This document shows positions 1 to 11,730 of a stretch of 64,000 bases of DNA, piece after piece (positions within the stretch are counted from its first letter, which is position 1; each line of letters opens with the position of its first letter). The position numbers were made by a program, and so were the translations under genes. Source of the stretch: Monilinia fructicola (Eukaryota > Ascomycota > Leotiomycetes > Helotiales > Sclerotiniaceae); the NCBI GenBank assembly GCA_008692225.1, contig VICG01000010.1, positions 1,736,001 through 1,800,000 of the forward strand. Reading direction: 5' to 3'. Under the pieces are notes generated by a model. The model worked only from the letters and a program-made list of their open reading frames with translations, was not told the origin of the DNA and searched no databases.

Positions 1-296
1 AAAGTCCTATATGATCCACTAGTAATTAGCATCATCGCGATCATTCAGAGAGTTCGTCCCAAAAACCTCGAGGCGCAAATAGACTCTAGAAATAGTTTCG
101 AAATACGTACCCCATTCTCCAAGTCTTGCCAAATCTTCGTCTTCAACTCATCATAAGTGCCCTTTTTCTTATATGTATGAGCCAAGCCCTCAATAGCCGC
201 TCTCGTCGCAGATGCAAGTGGTAATTCTGACGTCTTTACTTTCTTTCGCGGCGGAGGTCCAGCATGCCCACTATCCTTTTTATATGAAGAAGCCAT
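1..296 (-). CDS. COMPASS subunit Shg1-like (BOD1/SHG1 family), 5' part only
   Basis: Partial gene running off the left edge. The first exon is 296..111 (62 codons, phase 0), starting at ATG 294-296. It ends at a GTACGT donor (110-105), and an acceptor TAG with a CTAAT branch-like site lies just inside the window edge, so exon 2 probably begins within the first ten bases. The visible N-terminus has a basic patch (PPPRKKVKTSE) followed by a helix containing YKKKGTYDELKTKIWQDLE. That resembles the opening of the BOD1/SHG1 domain, which in yeast belongs to a small subunit of the COMPASS (Set1) histone H3K4 methyltransferase complex. The basic patch could be a nuclear localisation signal. The assignment rests on family recall of the KKKGxxDxLrk motif. 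The remainder of the domain is off the window, so another short helical nuclear protein remains possible. Confidence 0.55.
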
Positions 297-683
297 CGCT
301 GCCAAGCTTTCTCCGTAAATTCGAATGTGGTTTCTTGAATCACTATCACTCTGACGCCATATTCAAAAAAAGATAAAAAAAAATCGTGCGATGTTTAGAA
401 AGGAATGAAGGAACAATCAACCTTTAATAAAGCACAGAAACCCCAGGTATGGGCCGCGATCGATTTCGATAAACGCGATCACGTGTTACCAATCAAGCCA
501 TCGCGCTAGCGTGAGGTGACCTTCGACAACCACCCATCCGAGTGAATCCTGGAGTAGAAGCCGTAATTGCGACTACACCACTCATCCTACGCATCTGCAG
601 GTCCCCAGTCCGACTGTGCAGTCCACGCCAAAGCCAAAAGTTCAATTATCTATCCAAAAGCCAAGACATATCATAAATCAATC
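297..683. promoter_or_regulatory. Divergent promoter between the Shg1-like and complex-I-type subunit genes
   Basis: About 390 bases separate the two start codons, so both promoters must lie here. I see an A-rich run (368-383) near the Shg1-like side and no clear TATA box. No coding signal is present. Confidence 0.5.
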
Positions 684-1038
684 ATGGTTCACAAAGTTCT
701 CTTCTGGACTGGCTTTGGTATGTTTCCCTCTACCCCTCTTCTCGCACTTCTCTCCAATTTCCCCTCTCGCCCCCTCCCCTCACATTGAACTCTTTCTAAC
801 ACCCTTCTCCCCAGGCCTCGCCGTTCGTGCTTGGCAACTCGGCCTCGAGATGCGACCATTTTTCAACCGACAATCCCTCTGGGTTTACCCTATCTTCGGC
901 GGCGTCGGTGGTTCATTTGGCTACTGGTTACAAGGAGTCGAGAGTCGACAACAGGCTATTCTTGGTGCGAGACGGACGGCTATTTTGGAGAAGAGGGCGA
1001 GGAGGAAGGAGAGGGAGGGAGCTGCCGAAGAGTCGTAG
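684..1038 (+). CDS. Small mitochondrial respiratory subunit, probable NADH:ubiquinone oxidoreductase accessory subunit (NUXM/NDUFC2-like)
   Basis: Two exons, 684..717 and 815..1038, give an 85-aa protein. The intron has a GTATGT donor and a pyrimidine-rich CCCAG acceptor, and the junction restores a glycine codon (phase 1). The protein starts MVHKVLFWTGFG and carries the sequence LAVRAWQLGLEMRPFF, a second hydrophobic stretch (LWVYPIFGGVGGSFGYWL), and a strongly basic C-terminal tail (RRTAILEKRARRKERE). Two short membrane segments plus a charged tail fit a single-domain accessory subunit of the inner mitochondrial membrane. I associate the MRPFF...GSFGYWLQGVE pattern with the fungal 14-kDa-type complex I subunit. 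The exact subunit name is from memory; the mitochondrial small-subunit character is more secure. There is no classical cleavable presequence. Confidence 0.55.
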
Positions 1039-1433
1039 GGGATATATTGAAATGCGGTGGGATAAGGTGCCGAATACGACATTGAGAATAGGAACTGGAC
1101 TCGATGGACCGGCAGGAGAGGATGACGGATCGAAACCAGATGAGGGAATTGTACAAAGTTTTGCAAGCAATTGGTCAATGAGAAAGAAATCACTCATACA
1201 CTTCCAAGACGAACATGGATTATATACTGATAGAAGATCTCAATTTGGCTCACAGGTTATACATCAAAACTGAAGTGATGAACTTGGGCACTTTGTTTCA
1301 TCCAGCCATTAAATTATCATACATCAGGTGAGAAATTTAATATCATCCAAGTTATCTTTTGAACTACTCTGAACACCCGCTACATGGAATCATGATTCTT
1401 TTGTACTATTTATAACTCAAATTTTTCAATGCG
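1039..1433. other. Convergent 3' region
   Basis: About 395 bases between the stop codons of the complex-I-type subunit gene and eIF2B delta. Both 3' UTRs and poly(A) sites should lie here. Overlapping ORFs in this stretch look like chance ORFs. No repeat or RNA gene was seen. Confidence 0.5.
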
Positions 1434-2969
1434 CTACTGTGCTTCGTTCCCTAGTCTATGAAGCACCGGCACAGAAGTCGTTGGGATATTTCCAGACTCC
1501 GTGACAATCATTTGGATATACTCAGCCGGTGTGACATCATACATCGGATTGCAAAGTTGAAGTTTCTTGATATCCATCCAATTCTCCAGTGGTCCTCCAG
1601 CAATCACAAGCTCGTTTGCTGGCGCAATTTCATTGTGAACGATCGAATCCAAAGCTACCCGATCAGAAAACTTGATGGTCTCGCAAAGAACGATGACTGG
1701 CTTGTCAGCTTCTGAAGCTTCCATTGCAACCAAAGCTGTTCCTATCCTTGAATATAATCGTCCGTTTGTCATCATTGCGTGAGCACCTAACAGGACTTTG
1801 GTAACATCTTGGATGTTGTGACTTAACCCTTGAATCAGACAGTACTTGACTTCGATGCCTAGACTGACAAGTGCTGATGCCAAGTGCTTCCCCTCATGTA
1901 AAGGTCTGGAGTCAACTACAATGACTCTAAATTTCTTGCCCATCTCGTGAGCTTTCGCTAACGCTCTCTGCACCAGACTGCTTTTGGCGTATGTTAATAT
2001 AACATCACCATCTCTAATCTTCTCTGCAGTGGTATCGGCAATGACCTTATCAGCAAAAGTAACTCTCTCGCGCATGAACATATCGATGGCATCACAAACG
2101 CTCTCTTTCGCATCAGCTTCCGACAGGTCTGGGTCGATTTTTGATATCTCGAGTTTAAGCCAGCGAATAGCATTTCCCATGGATACTGAAAGTGGTCGAC
2201 AAGAAGCTAAGTACTCGATTTGAGGAGAAAGAACATGTGGAATAAAATGGCGTGTAAGACTTGCTCCTACAGGGGTCTTATAGGATTCGACAACCTAGCA
2301 GAGGGTAAGAAAATGGCAGACAAGTATAGATACATAAGCAGGAAATTGACAAGAGAAAGAAAAACAGATGATCTGAATTCCGGTACATAAACTTACTCTT
2401 TTAAATGCCTGCAGTGTTGCCACGAGTCTCGCACAACTGCCACATATTGTGTAGTTGCTCATTTGCAGTCCAAGGGCAAGGATAGCAGGATGAACATCTT
2501 TTCCAGCCCCAGCAATTGAAGTTGTTCGAGGTTTGTATAAATGTCTGAACAAGTCCACAGTCTTATCTTCCACTTTTGGCACTTGTTCAACTGAAGCGGA
2601 TTTTGTCGGTCCTCCTCTGACTGGTAAATTTCGCACTTCGGCGCCCTTCTTGGGCTGAGCTTTTCCTCCTTTCACGGTCTCGCCTTTCTGTCCTGCTAGC
2701 CCCGCCACAGGAGGCGCAGTTTCAGCTCCTGCTTTGTTCTGTACTGCCGCAGCTCTGCGTGCGGCTTTCTCTTCCTTTGCCCTTTTTTTCAGTTCTGCAG
2801 CTGACAATTTCCCTCCTTCCGGGGCGGATGGCGCAGGTGTCTTTGAGTTTCCCGGTTTTGCATTTGGGGCTTTGGCTTGTGTTGAGGAGGGTGTAGACTC
2901 CGTACTCTCTGGCTTCGGTTTGACAGTGTTGGCGGGGCTTGCAGCCACGGGTGATTCCTCGGCAGACAT
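1434..2969 (-). CDS. GCD2: Translation initiation factor eIF2B subunit delta
   Basis: Two exons, 2969..2397 and 2294..1434 (intron GTAAGT...CTAG, phase 0), give 477 aa. It is the delta subunit of the eIF2B guanine nucleotide exchange factor, which recharges eIF2 with GTP in the cytosol and is the target of eIF2-alpha phosphorylation in general amino-acid control. The first 130 or so residues are low-complexity (Pro/Ala/Lys/Ser), with a charged helix (ELKKRAKEEKAARR), as is normal for delta. The C-terminal two-thirds is an IF-2B fold. Recognisable pieces are DVHPAILALGLQMSNYTICG, VVDSRPLHEGKHLA, AHAMMTNGRLYSRIGTALVA and CNPMYDVTP. Length matches fungal delta subunits and no frame break was found. 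It is convergent with the upstream gene and followed by mitochondrial IF3 in the same orientation. Confidence 0.95.
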
Positions 2970-3805
2970 TGTAGTTCTTAATACAAAAATAATACCAAGG
3001 CCAACTCAAAAGAACTCCGTAGTTTCAGTTCTAAGCCCACCAGCGTTGCGGTCTGCTGCGAGTGTATTATGTGATTTGGGTGTTGCGAGATGGGCTGTCG
3101 CAGTAAATTCGAAATGAGTCACTTCCAATGACGAGATTGATGTGGTCAGTTCAGCTTAAGAGGGATTAAGCCTTTGAGAGTATAACTTGAATATGACGCT
3201 TGGTCGAGAATAGTGTTGATCTGGAATGGTTGAAATCACTTGCTTTTTTCGTTCGATCGTCAAGTCGTGTATCAGGATTTATTTATCAATATTGTACCAG
3301 GCTGAAGATTTGAAGATGTTAGCGCCATTTTATCCCTGCAGGCCAAAACGCGGGGCATATGATTGAATGCTTCGGCCTCGCGTTACCAAGCGCAGTTAGT
3401 TGATCTCGGTTCAGGTAGATAAAATTCAGGGGGGATCTACTACCGAGTTGATCATGCTGTGATGTCCATTACATGAGATATGGAATCCAGGCAATCTTAC
3501 TTCAAAGGTTGGATTATTGATATATCGACGAGGCCTCATTTCAAGTGGTAAGTTGAGTCACCTGCAGTGGATCTTGTACTACTTCAACTAATGTAGAAAA
3601 TTTAGCTTGGCATTTAAAGATCATTGTGCTCATAACTTTTGTCTGGGTTTGAATGCTTCCTCCTTTCCGTGGCTTCAGCACTCAAGCATTATGGATGTTA
3701 CGAGATGAGCATGCCAATAAACTATCATGTCTGATTGAAGAATTCAGTCGTGCGGAGACGAACCTCTCATTATAAAATATCATCCCACTCATTTACGTTA
3801 ACACA
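2970..3805. promoter_or_regulatory. Spacer with the eIF2B delta promoter and the IF3 3' region
   Basis: About 840 bases lie between the start codon of eIF2B delta (leftward) and the stop codon of the IF3 gene. The first few hundred bases should carry the eIF2B promoter. No gene, repeat or recognisable uORF with coding character was seen. Confidence 0.4.
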
Positions 3806-4567
3806 TCAAAGTCCACTCATGTCGCGATCCTCTCCCTCTTGCTCCAAACTCGCTTGCTTCTCAACATCTTTCTTTCCAGCCTCCTTTTTCGCCGTCGGTG
3901 CCACTCTCCCCTCAAAACATAGAATCGCCTGCACCCCAATCTTCCCCTCCATCTTCCTACCCTCCTTCGCCCCCTCAATCTCTTCCACAAACTCTCTAAT
4001 CCTCCTAACCACCTCTTCCGCCTCCTCAATCGTAGCCTTCCTACCCTTTTTCCTCCCAGCGAGTAAGACCTCAACCTTATTACCCTTCTCCAAAAAATCC
4101 CTCATCTTTCCCAATCTATGCCCCAAATCATTCTTCTCAATCGCCCAATTCATTTCAATCGTCTTAACCACCGACGCTGGATTCTTTCCTTTCTTCTGTT
4201 TCTTCTGCAAATGCGCCTCTTTTTTATCGACAATCCGTGCAATGGGCACTTCGCCTTCCTTGCCCATAGTGATTATTTGTAGCATGTGTGTTTTCCGATT
4301 AACCCTCTTGAGAATCTCGGCCGTGGAACGCGGAGGTTCGAGTCTCTGCTCTGCATTCTTGAGACGGAGAAATGGAGCTGTGATATCATCATCCCGTGGA
4401 AGTCGTTGCTCGGGGACTGCATTTGAGGTTGCTTTGAAGACGGTGCGGCGTTGGATAGGTGAAAAGTGAGGACAGCGGAGGAATTGTGTGGGTGGATGCT
4501 CAATGGGTGCAAGGAACACGCCGCGGAGGGCCGACGCTGCATTAAATACACATCTTGGGTTTGACAT
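3806..4567 (-). CDS. Mitochondrial translation initiation factor IF-3
   Basis: Single-exon gene of 253 aa starting at ATG 4565-4567. IF3 keeps the small mitochondrial ribosomal subunit free and proofreads the initiator codon in the matrix. The N-terminus is Ala/Arg/Pro/Ser-rich without acidic residues for about 50 residues, a plausible matrix presequence. The IF3 N-domain begins with RDDDITAPFLRLKNAEQRL (about 58-76). A linker and basic helix follow, then the C-domain with KTIEMNWAIEKNDLGHRLGK and DFLEKGNKVEVLLAGRKKGR (about 134-175), the typical IF3-C arrangement. The acidic/Lys-rich C-terminal tail is unconserved, as in other mitochondrial IF3 proteins. It is divergent from the IMP1 gene with only about 200 bases between starts, so these two mitochondrial genes share a promoter region. 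Confidence 0.88.
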   Translation of the reverse strand: MSNPRCVFNAASALRGVFLAPIEHPPTQFLRCPHFSPIQRRTVFKATSNAVPEQRLPRDDDITAPFLRLKNAEQRLEPPRSTAEILKRVNRKTHMLQIITMGKEGEVPIARIVDKKEAHLQKKQKKGKNPASVVKTIEMNWAIEKNDLGHRLGKMRDFLEKGNKVEVLLAGRKKGRKATIEEAEEVVRRIREFVEEIEGAKEGRKMEGKIGVQAILCFEGRVAPTAKKEAGKKDVEKQASLEQEGEDRDMSGL

Positions 4568-4766
4568 TTTTGGTGGATGTTATGGGTGATGTACGTTATT
4601 GCGGTAAGGCTTGCAGAGAGCTTGGTGGTGGGAGAGAATTTATTCTCTCGCTTATGTAATCTCGAATATGCGGTACAGCAGATCACGGTATCAAAACATC
4701 CTCAAAGACTCCGGTCACAACCAAACTACACTTTCAAATGTGTCGAGTTCCAAATAAAAGCATGTC
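4568..4766. promoter_or_regulatory. Short divergent promoter between mitochondrial IF3 and IMP1
   Basis: Only 199 bases separate two divergently transcribed genes, both encoding mitochondrial proteins. This suggests, but does not prove, shared regulation. Confidence 0.5.
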
Positions 4767-5461
4767 ATGATTTTTAAATCGCTTCTCCGACCCCTCTCAC
4801 CCCTCAAATCCCATGCCCGTCTCCCTTCCTACCTTCCCCCTCGCATTCCCTATGGCCACCGCAACATATCCTCCCGCTTCTTCCCCCGCATCTTCCACAC
4901 CACCAAACCCAATACCAATAGCGGCCACCACCCCTTTCGGTACGTCACTGGATGCATAAAAGCCATGTTCGCCGCACACGTTTACTACACCTACTGTTAT
5001 TCCCTTGAAGCTGCCCAAGGACCGTCGATGCTCCCGACCATATCCATACAGCACGACTGGTTTCTCATCGATCGAGCATATCGATGTGGAAAAGGTGTTC
5101 AGGTGGGAGACATTGTAACTTTTGATTCGGTGGTGGAGCCGGGGCAGAAAGCTTTCAAAAGGGTCTTGGGTTTGGAAGGGGATTGTGTTATGATTGGGAC
5201 GCCGGGTAGTGGGGACGATCAGATGATCAGGGTGAGTGAGGAGTAGAGTGGTTTTGGAAGCTTGAAGAGGCTAATAGTCTATAGATTCCCGAGGGTCATT
5301 GCTGGCTGGTGGGTGATAATCTGGAATGGTCAAGAGATTCTAGGATGTTTGGCCCCGTACCTATGGCTCTGATTAAGGGGAAAATCATCGCTAAAGTCCT
5401 GCCATGGAGCGAGAGCAAATGGTTCGAGAATGGCCTCCAACCACTGGTAGAAGACTTGTGA
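4767..5461 (+). CDS. IMP1: Mitochondrial inner membrane protease subunit 1
   Basis: Two exons, 4767..5231 and 5285..5461, are joined in phase 0 by a 53-base intron (GTGAGT...ATAG), giving 213 aa. It is an S26-family signal peptidase on the intermembrane-space face of the inner membrane that trims sorting signals of proteins such as cytochrome b2. The catalytic serine lies in GPSMLPT (Ser87) and the general-base lysine in KAFKRVLGLEGD (Lys131). The C-terminal exon supplies the conserved box GDNLEWSRDSRMFGPVP. An Arg/Pro/Ser-rich N-terminus of about 60 residues precedes the hydrophobic anchor, making it longer than many Imp1 proteins. A downstream start at Met67 (AMFAAHVYY) is an alternative. 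Transcribed divergently from mitochondrial IF3. Confidence 0.92.
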
Positions 5462-5859
5462 AATGTTGAAGTAATCTTAGATAAATATCACCACATCTCG
5501 ATAAGAGACTTTACATTCTCCCCCCAAAGCGATCAACGTGAAGCGAAAGCACTTCAGATAAGATGTTTCGAGCAATAATTGAAATTGGATATCATAATGT
5601 CCTATCTAATTACATGAATAACAAGTAAAGTTCCATATGAGCTGTAGTAATTTGTTGAAGGGAGACGTCGTGAAAAGATATATTGTAATGACAATAACCT
5701 CTGAAGGTTTGTCATAGAACACAGTAATAAGAGTTGTGCAGCGCCCCCCGCTCTGCCAATGCTCGCTGCAAACTATTATGCCCCTTTGTCATACTCCTAA
5801 CACCGTGCCGTTCCCATAGCTAGATGCAAATAACAAAGAAATCTTTCTCGTGCAGGCGC
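5462..5859. other. Convergent 3' region between IMP1 and VAC8
   Basis: About 400 bases between two convergent stop codons. It holds the 3' UTRs. I see nothing else in it. Confidence 0.5.
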
Positions 5860-7982
5860 TCAACCTTCGATATGAGAGGACTTTCCGCCTTGTCCAAGTA
5901 GCTGTAATGATCTTTGAGCAAGTTGAATAACTTCTCCTTCGCCATCTTCTTCGCCTTCGTCATCAGATTCGATTTGTTTGTCGGAAATAGTCTTAATCAT
6001 TTGTACAATTTCTTCAGATTTCCCGATTAAGCTTATTAACTTTTGATCCTCAGATTCCAATAATTGCAGTAACGTCCAGATTGCGATATGTTGAAAGGTT
6101 GGATCTCCGCTCGCAAGGAACCGTTGTAAATAACCATGAATGCCTCCGTGTGGCTCTGTCCATGCTTGAATGAAAATAGAGTAGTCACCGACTAAAAATC
6201 ATTAGCACCAAAAATTGTGAAGCACGAGGCTTATCATTATAACTCACCCTTGGAAGACAAGTTACCAAGCGCCGCAGCACTGTTACCTTGAACTTCAATG
6301 CTTGCGGAATCTGTCAATGGAATAAGGACATCGAAGACCCCTAGGTTAAGAAGCTGGGTCTTGAGATCGTCACTCAAGGCCAGTACAGCAATTGCGGCAG
6401 TCATTTCCGATTGGACACTGAGCGCCACATCCAGAACGAGTTGCTTGCATTTTTGAACGGCTCCGGCTTGTAGAACAAGCTCCTTGTTTCGATCGGAACT
6501 AGCAGCAAGGTTGCGAAGCGTTGAAATGGCGTGGCATTGTATTTCTTCATTGTCGGTAGAACCAAGTAAATCGACCAGTGGTTTTAAGAAGCCAGCATCA
6601 ATAATTGGGGATTCGTTTAATGGATGTATCGATATATTGCGTATGCAAGCAACAGCTGAAAGAATTAGTGGTAGATATGAGGATTGTAAAAGTCGTAATA
6701 ATGGAGCTAAACCGCGAGCGCGCACAATTTCCAGTTGATACTTCTCGTCGGAAGCAAGATTTCGTAAAGCCAAGGCCGCTTGACATTGAACTTTGGGTGA
6801 GGATGAATCCATCAGGTTCACAAGCGACTGGATGAGTCTGTTCTCGTTCAAGGCGAGCTTTTTGCGGTTGTTAGCATCAACAGCGATATTACTCAAAGCT
6901 GTTGTGCAGTAGTATTGTACATCTACATCAGAAGAAGAGAGGAGTTGTACGAGTACGGGAATGGCACCAGCGTTAACTAGCTGCTGGCGATTTTCATCTA
7001 CACATCATCAGTGTCTGTAAAAGACTACGTCGAGAAAGTAAATACTTACCAGAATGTGTCATGTTCAGTAAAGCGCCAGTGGCATTTCTCTGTACGCGCA
7101 TATCTTTGGATTTTGCTAGACGAGTAAGAGGCCCAAGTGCCCCTGATCGTGCGATCTTGGCCTTGTTATCCTCGTGTGTTGCCAAATTGGTGATACAACC
7201 GACGGCGTTACATTGCACCTCGACATTTGGGGACATCATCTGTCGAATGAGAGGTGTAAGGCCTCCAAGAAGTACGATTGCTACTTTGTTTTCCGCTAAG
7301 GCGCATGTTAGCTTAGTCCGTGCCGAAAAGGGAGTCGGGCTCACTATTAACTGCCAAATTCCCAAGAGCTGCGCTAGCTGCTCGTTGCACCTCGATATCG
7401 GGGCTTTGCAACAGGAACAGTATGGGTTCGAGGGTATCTCTATCTACTTCACGGACATCTGAAGGGAGTCAGTACGTAATCCTCTACAAAAACAATCATC
7501 TATTCCTCTCGGCCCTGAAGATGCACCCTAAGAGTGTATGCATGGAGATGAGCCACCGTTGACGCCATCCATACCCTTCCCGCCGAGTCCGACATTGATT
7601 CTAAGCATCCGAACGGGTAGACCACAAAGACGTACCTCGTTCCGTTATCTCAGCAAATGTTAAACTAGCACTTCGCTGAAGGTCGACATTGTCCGAAAAC
7701 ACCAAGGTGCTCAAAGCTCGTAGGGGCTCGCCAGAGAAAAAGTCGGTCTCGCCGCGCTAAGACTATTGTTAGGTATCGAGCATTCTATCAGTCTAGACCT
7801 TTCTTACGTTCTCGAGATACTGTAGAAGGTCTGCCACCGCTTCCCTTTCGCTCTCTGCAAGCACCGGTTCATATAAGCCATCTCGGGATTTACCTGCATG
7901 ATTATAGATGAGTACGTGATCTCGACGACGATATGACCGTTTGAGACAAACCTCCGCAGCAAGAAGAGCAGACACCACCCAT
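5860..7982 (-). CDS. VAC8: Vacuolar armadillo-repeat protein Vac8
   Basis: Seven exons: 7982..7952, 7893..7808, 7756..7636, 7458..7345, 7295..7050, 6997..6248, 6191..5860. All have GT-AG borders and consistent phases, giving 559 aa. Vac8 is a palmitoylated, myristoylated vacuolar-membrane scaffold. It works in vacuole inheritance and fusion, nucleus-vacuole junctions and selective autophagy. The 31-base first exon encodes [11 protein letters not shown]: Gly2 is the myristoylation site and Cys5/8/9 are candidate palmitoylation sites. It continues into [20 protein letters not shown], and the remainder is tandem ARM repeats with typical signatures such as [35 protein letters not shown] and [20 protein letters not shown]. 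The acidic tail ([13 protein letters not shown]) is near the C-terminus. No frame break was found. An ATG-only search would miss the true first exon. Confidence 0.96.
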
Positions 7983-8375
7983 TTCTCGATGTTGGTCCCG
8001 TAGGACAGATGATCTGGGATTTTAGAGTCGGGGTCAATTGTTTTTGTTGGAATGAAGGCCAGTGTTCGAACAAAGCGATGCAGGTGCTATAGGAAGGGGA
8101 AATGGCATAAATTTCGGGGATCGAATTATATTAGAGGAAGGATCTATCGTCGTTTCGAAGGGGAGTAGCGATGTAAAATATCGAATGGTTGATTTCTTGA
8201 TAAAGAAGGTTCGAGGATTGAGTTGGCGGGAGCTTTTTGGTTTTCAAGCTTTCGGTCTTTCACTTACTTAATTGTACACCACCGCCGGCAAGCCTGTACA
8301 CGCTATACGCTACTCTACGAAGGACATGCACGGACCATGGGTCTTATTTCTTGGACTATAACCAAAATAGAAAAG

Positions 8376-8421
8376 GAAGAAGAAGAAGAAGAATAATAAG
8401 AATAAGAATAAGAATAAATAA
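8376..8421. repeat. GAA/AATAAG purine-rich microsatellite
   Basis: A run of GAA units passes into AATAAG units; almost no pyrimidines other than T. Confidence 0.8.
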
Positions 8422-8437
8422 ATTGATCCTTGTTTGG

Positions 8438-8486
8438 AGTGAAGTGAGGTGAAGTGAGGTGAAGTGAGGTGAAGTGAAGTGAAGTA
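8438..8486. repeat. GAAGTGAGGT tandem repeat (about 4 copies)
   Basis: A 10-base unit is repeated nearly perfectly and decays into GAAGT 5-mers at its right end. Confidence 0.8.
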
Positions 8487-8593
8487 GTATGGTAGGTAGG
8501 TATAAATCATGTGCCCACGGGTATTGATTGGATTGTAGATTTATTATTATTTATTATTTATCTATCTACCTAGGTATTTATTCATCTATCCAT

Positions 8594-8597
8594 TTGT

Positions 8598-8640
<43 letters not shown>

Positions 8641-8641
8641 T
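8594..8641. repeat. TTTA microsatellite (about 11 units)
   Basis: Perfect TTTA tandem array. Confidence 0.9.
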
Positions 8642-8889
8642 GAAATGAACCAGGTTACTTGAAATTAATTAATTACTTCTCTAGTATTTATTATTTGCAG
8701 CCTTTTATTTACCTATCTATCGTTCTCTTAAATAAGTAGATAGATTAGTCATTGATTATCTAAATGTTGTTTATCATTATAAGCAACTTATTAAGATTGT
8801 TTCACACAGAATAAAACCCATCCATACCCTCACACCTCCCTTTCCCCGTTGATTTGGTTGTATGTATTGTTATGCTGGGTACCTAGTAT

Positions 8890-9030
8890 GTATATTATGT
8901 TATGTTATGTGATACTATATTATGTTATGTGATACTGTATTATGTTTATATCATGTTATATTATATTGTAGTATATTGTGTTATATTATACTACCTCCAG
9001 GGCTAGGTATGTTATGTTATATGATATTCC
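8890..9030. repeat. Degenerate TATGT/ATATT repeat
   Basis: Imperfect repeats of TTATGTGATACT-type units with a roughly 20-25 base higher-order period. Confidence 0.6.
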
Positions 9031-10573
9031 ATCGCCTACCTAGGCAGTTATATCGTTTTCCAAGGTTGAACGAGTACCTCCTCCCGTCCATACAGCACTC
9101 CAAAAAGAGTATCAAGGTTTTCAACTAGGATCAGATTTCAACATATTTTCCTAAGCACATTCAAGTTGATTTGTGTAGATCCCCTGTGATCTCCAGCCTC
9201 CTACAATCAAAGAAACTGGAGCCTCGCGGCTAAAGGGCTAAAGATATCCAATAGATACCAATGAAGTGAATTAAGTCATCGATTATCGGTATGGAGTTAT
9301 CAAAAATGACTGAAATCTCTTTCTTCCATTTGAGAATGACTTCCGAAGTTTAAATACTCGGTAACGTGTCTTAGATCTGTACTGTGAACGACGAGTAAGA
9401 GGCAATCAGAACTTCGTACATACTCAAATGCTCCGTCCTGTCGTCTTGTTCTCCTTATCTGATATACAGTACAGTTACTACAGTATCCATCCCCCATCCC
9501 CCATCTCGCCATTTCACCTTGATAACTACAATCATACTAGTCTGACTCTCGAGTCTCTACCCACTTATAACTTATAAGTTAGTCCCTCAACCTAGCAATT
9601 GCATTCATGTAAGGCTATTACTATTACTGCACTGGCTGTACGACTGTACTGCACTAGTATATCTTCCAAGAAAGCAATACAGTAGGTAGGTGGTAGGTAC
9701 TAGGTACTGGGTAGGGAATGGGAATGGGAATGGGAATCGGATGTCTGCCAATCCATACAGTACAGTTCTCTCCTATTCTCTACTAGGTACTGTACTTACT
9801 GTACTTACTGTGCAACATCGCATTCCATCCCTCGACAACGCAACGGCTGCAACATGGGAGACCTCACCATCCTCACATATTGCACTCTACAGAGTACTCC
9901 GTACTGTAGAACTGCATACATACTGTCCGGCACGAACAAACAGCCCTTGTCCTTGACCAAATGAATCCCTCAATTCTACAATTTCTACTGCGTATGAAAA
10001 AGCTTTCAAGTCTCAAGATTGATTTATCTCGGATCCACCTTCATCAATCATGGTACCAGACCACATTTACACCGATATTTTGCCCCAATAAAAAAGATGC
10101 AAACGCATACGGAGCACACCCACTTCGCAGCCTCACCCATCCTGATTCTTGTGCCATCGTACCAATGGATAGATAGATAATGAGACAGGGATAATTATCG
10201 AAGCCGGATACCGATACAGCAGGTAACAGCGAACTGTTTTATATCGACGTGTTTCCCAAGTGATGGCTATCATTTTTGAAGATCGATGATGTGGATGTAC
10301 AGAGGGGTTTCAGCCATTGATTTTGCCGTCATATCTTCCACTTCTGTCGTGAAGAGACTCTGTGCTACCGGCGGTACATAGATAGTCACCCCTTCTGCTG
10401 TTGATTATTTTCCGACGTCGATGCAGGGAGCCACAACAACTCTCAAATTCGAGTTCATGCATGTAGGTCAAATACAGGGAAAAGAGCCTCATGGAGCATT
10501 GGTCATCCTAGATGATTAAGATGAGTAAACGCCTGGGGCGCCTATATATTGAAGATTGGTGGTGGATGTTCAA

Positions 10574-10619
10574 GAGAGTCTCATCCTGATCCTCATCCTC
10601 ATCCTCATCCTCATCCTTC
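10574..10619. repeat. CCTCAT hexanucleotide repeat
   Basis: About six units of CCTCAT. Confidence 0.8.
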
Positions 10620-11389
10620 AAGAAGCGAAGAGAAGAGAACCTTGGAAGAAGGAAGATATTCTAAAAGATTTGATTTCCATCGCAATGTAAATTTACTTGA
10701 AAACCTTAACTCTCCTCAAGCAAACTGCCGCAATAAGGCGTCAATTTACTTTCGCAATACGAATGTCGTAGTTGTAGTCATCGTCATCCCCAATGAATGA
10801 GATATGATACGAGCATGATGGGTAGAAAGGTCCCGTCCCGCCGTCCCATCTTTGAGGAACCCAGTCGAGAGAACCATACCACCTGGACAATTCAAGTCCG
10901 TGTTTTAGAGTAAACATTGAGCATGGAGCATGAAGTAGAAATTTTAACCACTTCCGTGATGGGGATGAGTTGGCATCGTGAGAAAATGACAAAGATGCAC
11001 CTCTACTCAGTCCTGTACTTCAAAAATGGAGTGATGGGTGGGTACTCGAAGAAAAACCAAGAACTAATCTGGGGAAGAGAACCGAGGCTGCAAATGGGAG
11101 TTCTCAGAGGGATGGATATATGGGCCCAAAATAATGAGTGTATTTGATGGACGGTACTGTCGTTACGGCATCATCAAGATAGGACGATGGAAATGTTCCC
11201 ACTCATGATTACATCTCATACAGCACAGCACAGCAAGTAGACTGACTGACTAATAATAACAGTTTCCCGCTATAACCTTTGGAAATCTCTAGACATGAGA
11301 GGGCTCTACCTTTTGCTAATTACCTCCTACGAGACTACCCCTCGGGTTCCATCAAGAAGAACTAGATGACGGATATATGGATATATGGA

Positions 11390-11417
11390 TAATATATATA
11401 TATATATATATATATAT
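11390..11417. repeat. AT dinucleotide repeat
   Basis: Uninterrupted TA run of about 26 bases. Confidence 0.85.
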
Positions 11418-11624
11418 CTGTGGCTTGTTCCTAAAGCATCAAGAGATGACGAGCTGCTTACCTACCTAGGTACTCATGGTTCCCCTCTTGCTCAAACGAA
11501 AAGATACCGACCTAGTAGGTAGGTAAGATGGATGTTGAGATGTCTACTCTATGTACCTAATGCATAATAGGTTGTGAGATCTATCTATCGATGGATACCT
11601 ACTTGCACCTACTTGCACCTAGGT

Positions 11625-11627
<3 letters not shown>

Positions 11628-11718
<91 letters not shown>
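11628..11718. repeat. 91-base poly(T) tract
   Basis: T run broken by a single A at 11674; followed immediately by a 9-base minisatellite (next entry). Confidence 0.9.
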
Positions 11719-11719
<1 letters not shown>

Positions 11720-11730
11720 AAATATGTACC

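Noticed and set aside
2734..3117. 127-codon plus-strand ORF over the eIF2B delta N-terminus
   Set aside because: Antisense shadow of the Ala/Pro/Lys-rich eIF2B delta N-terminal region.
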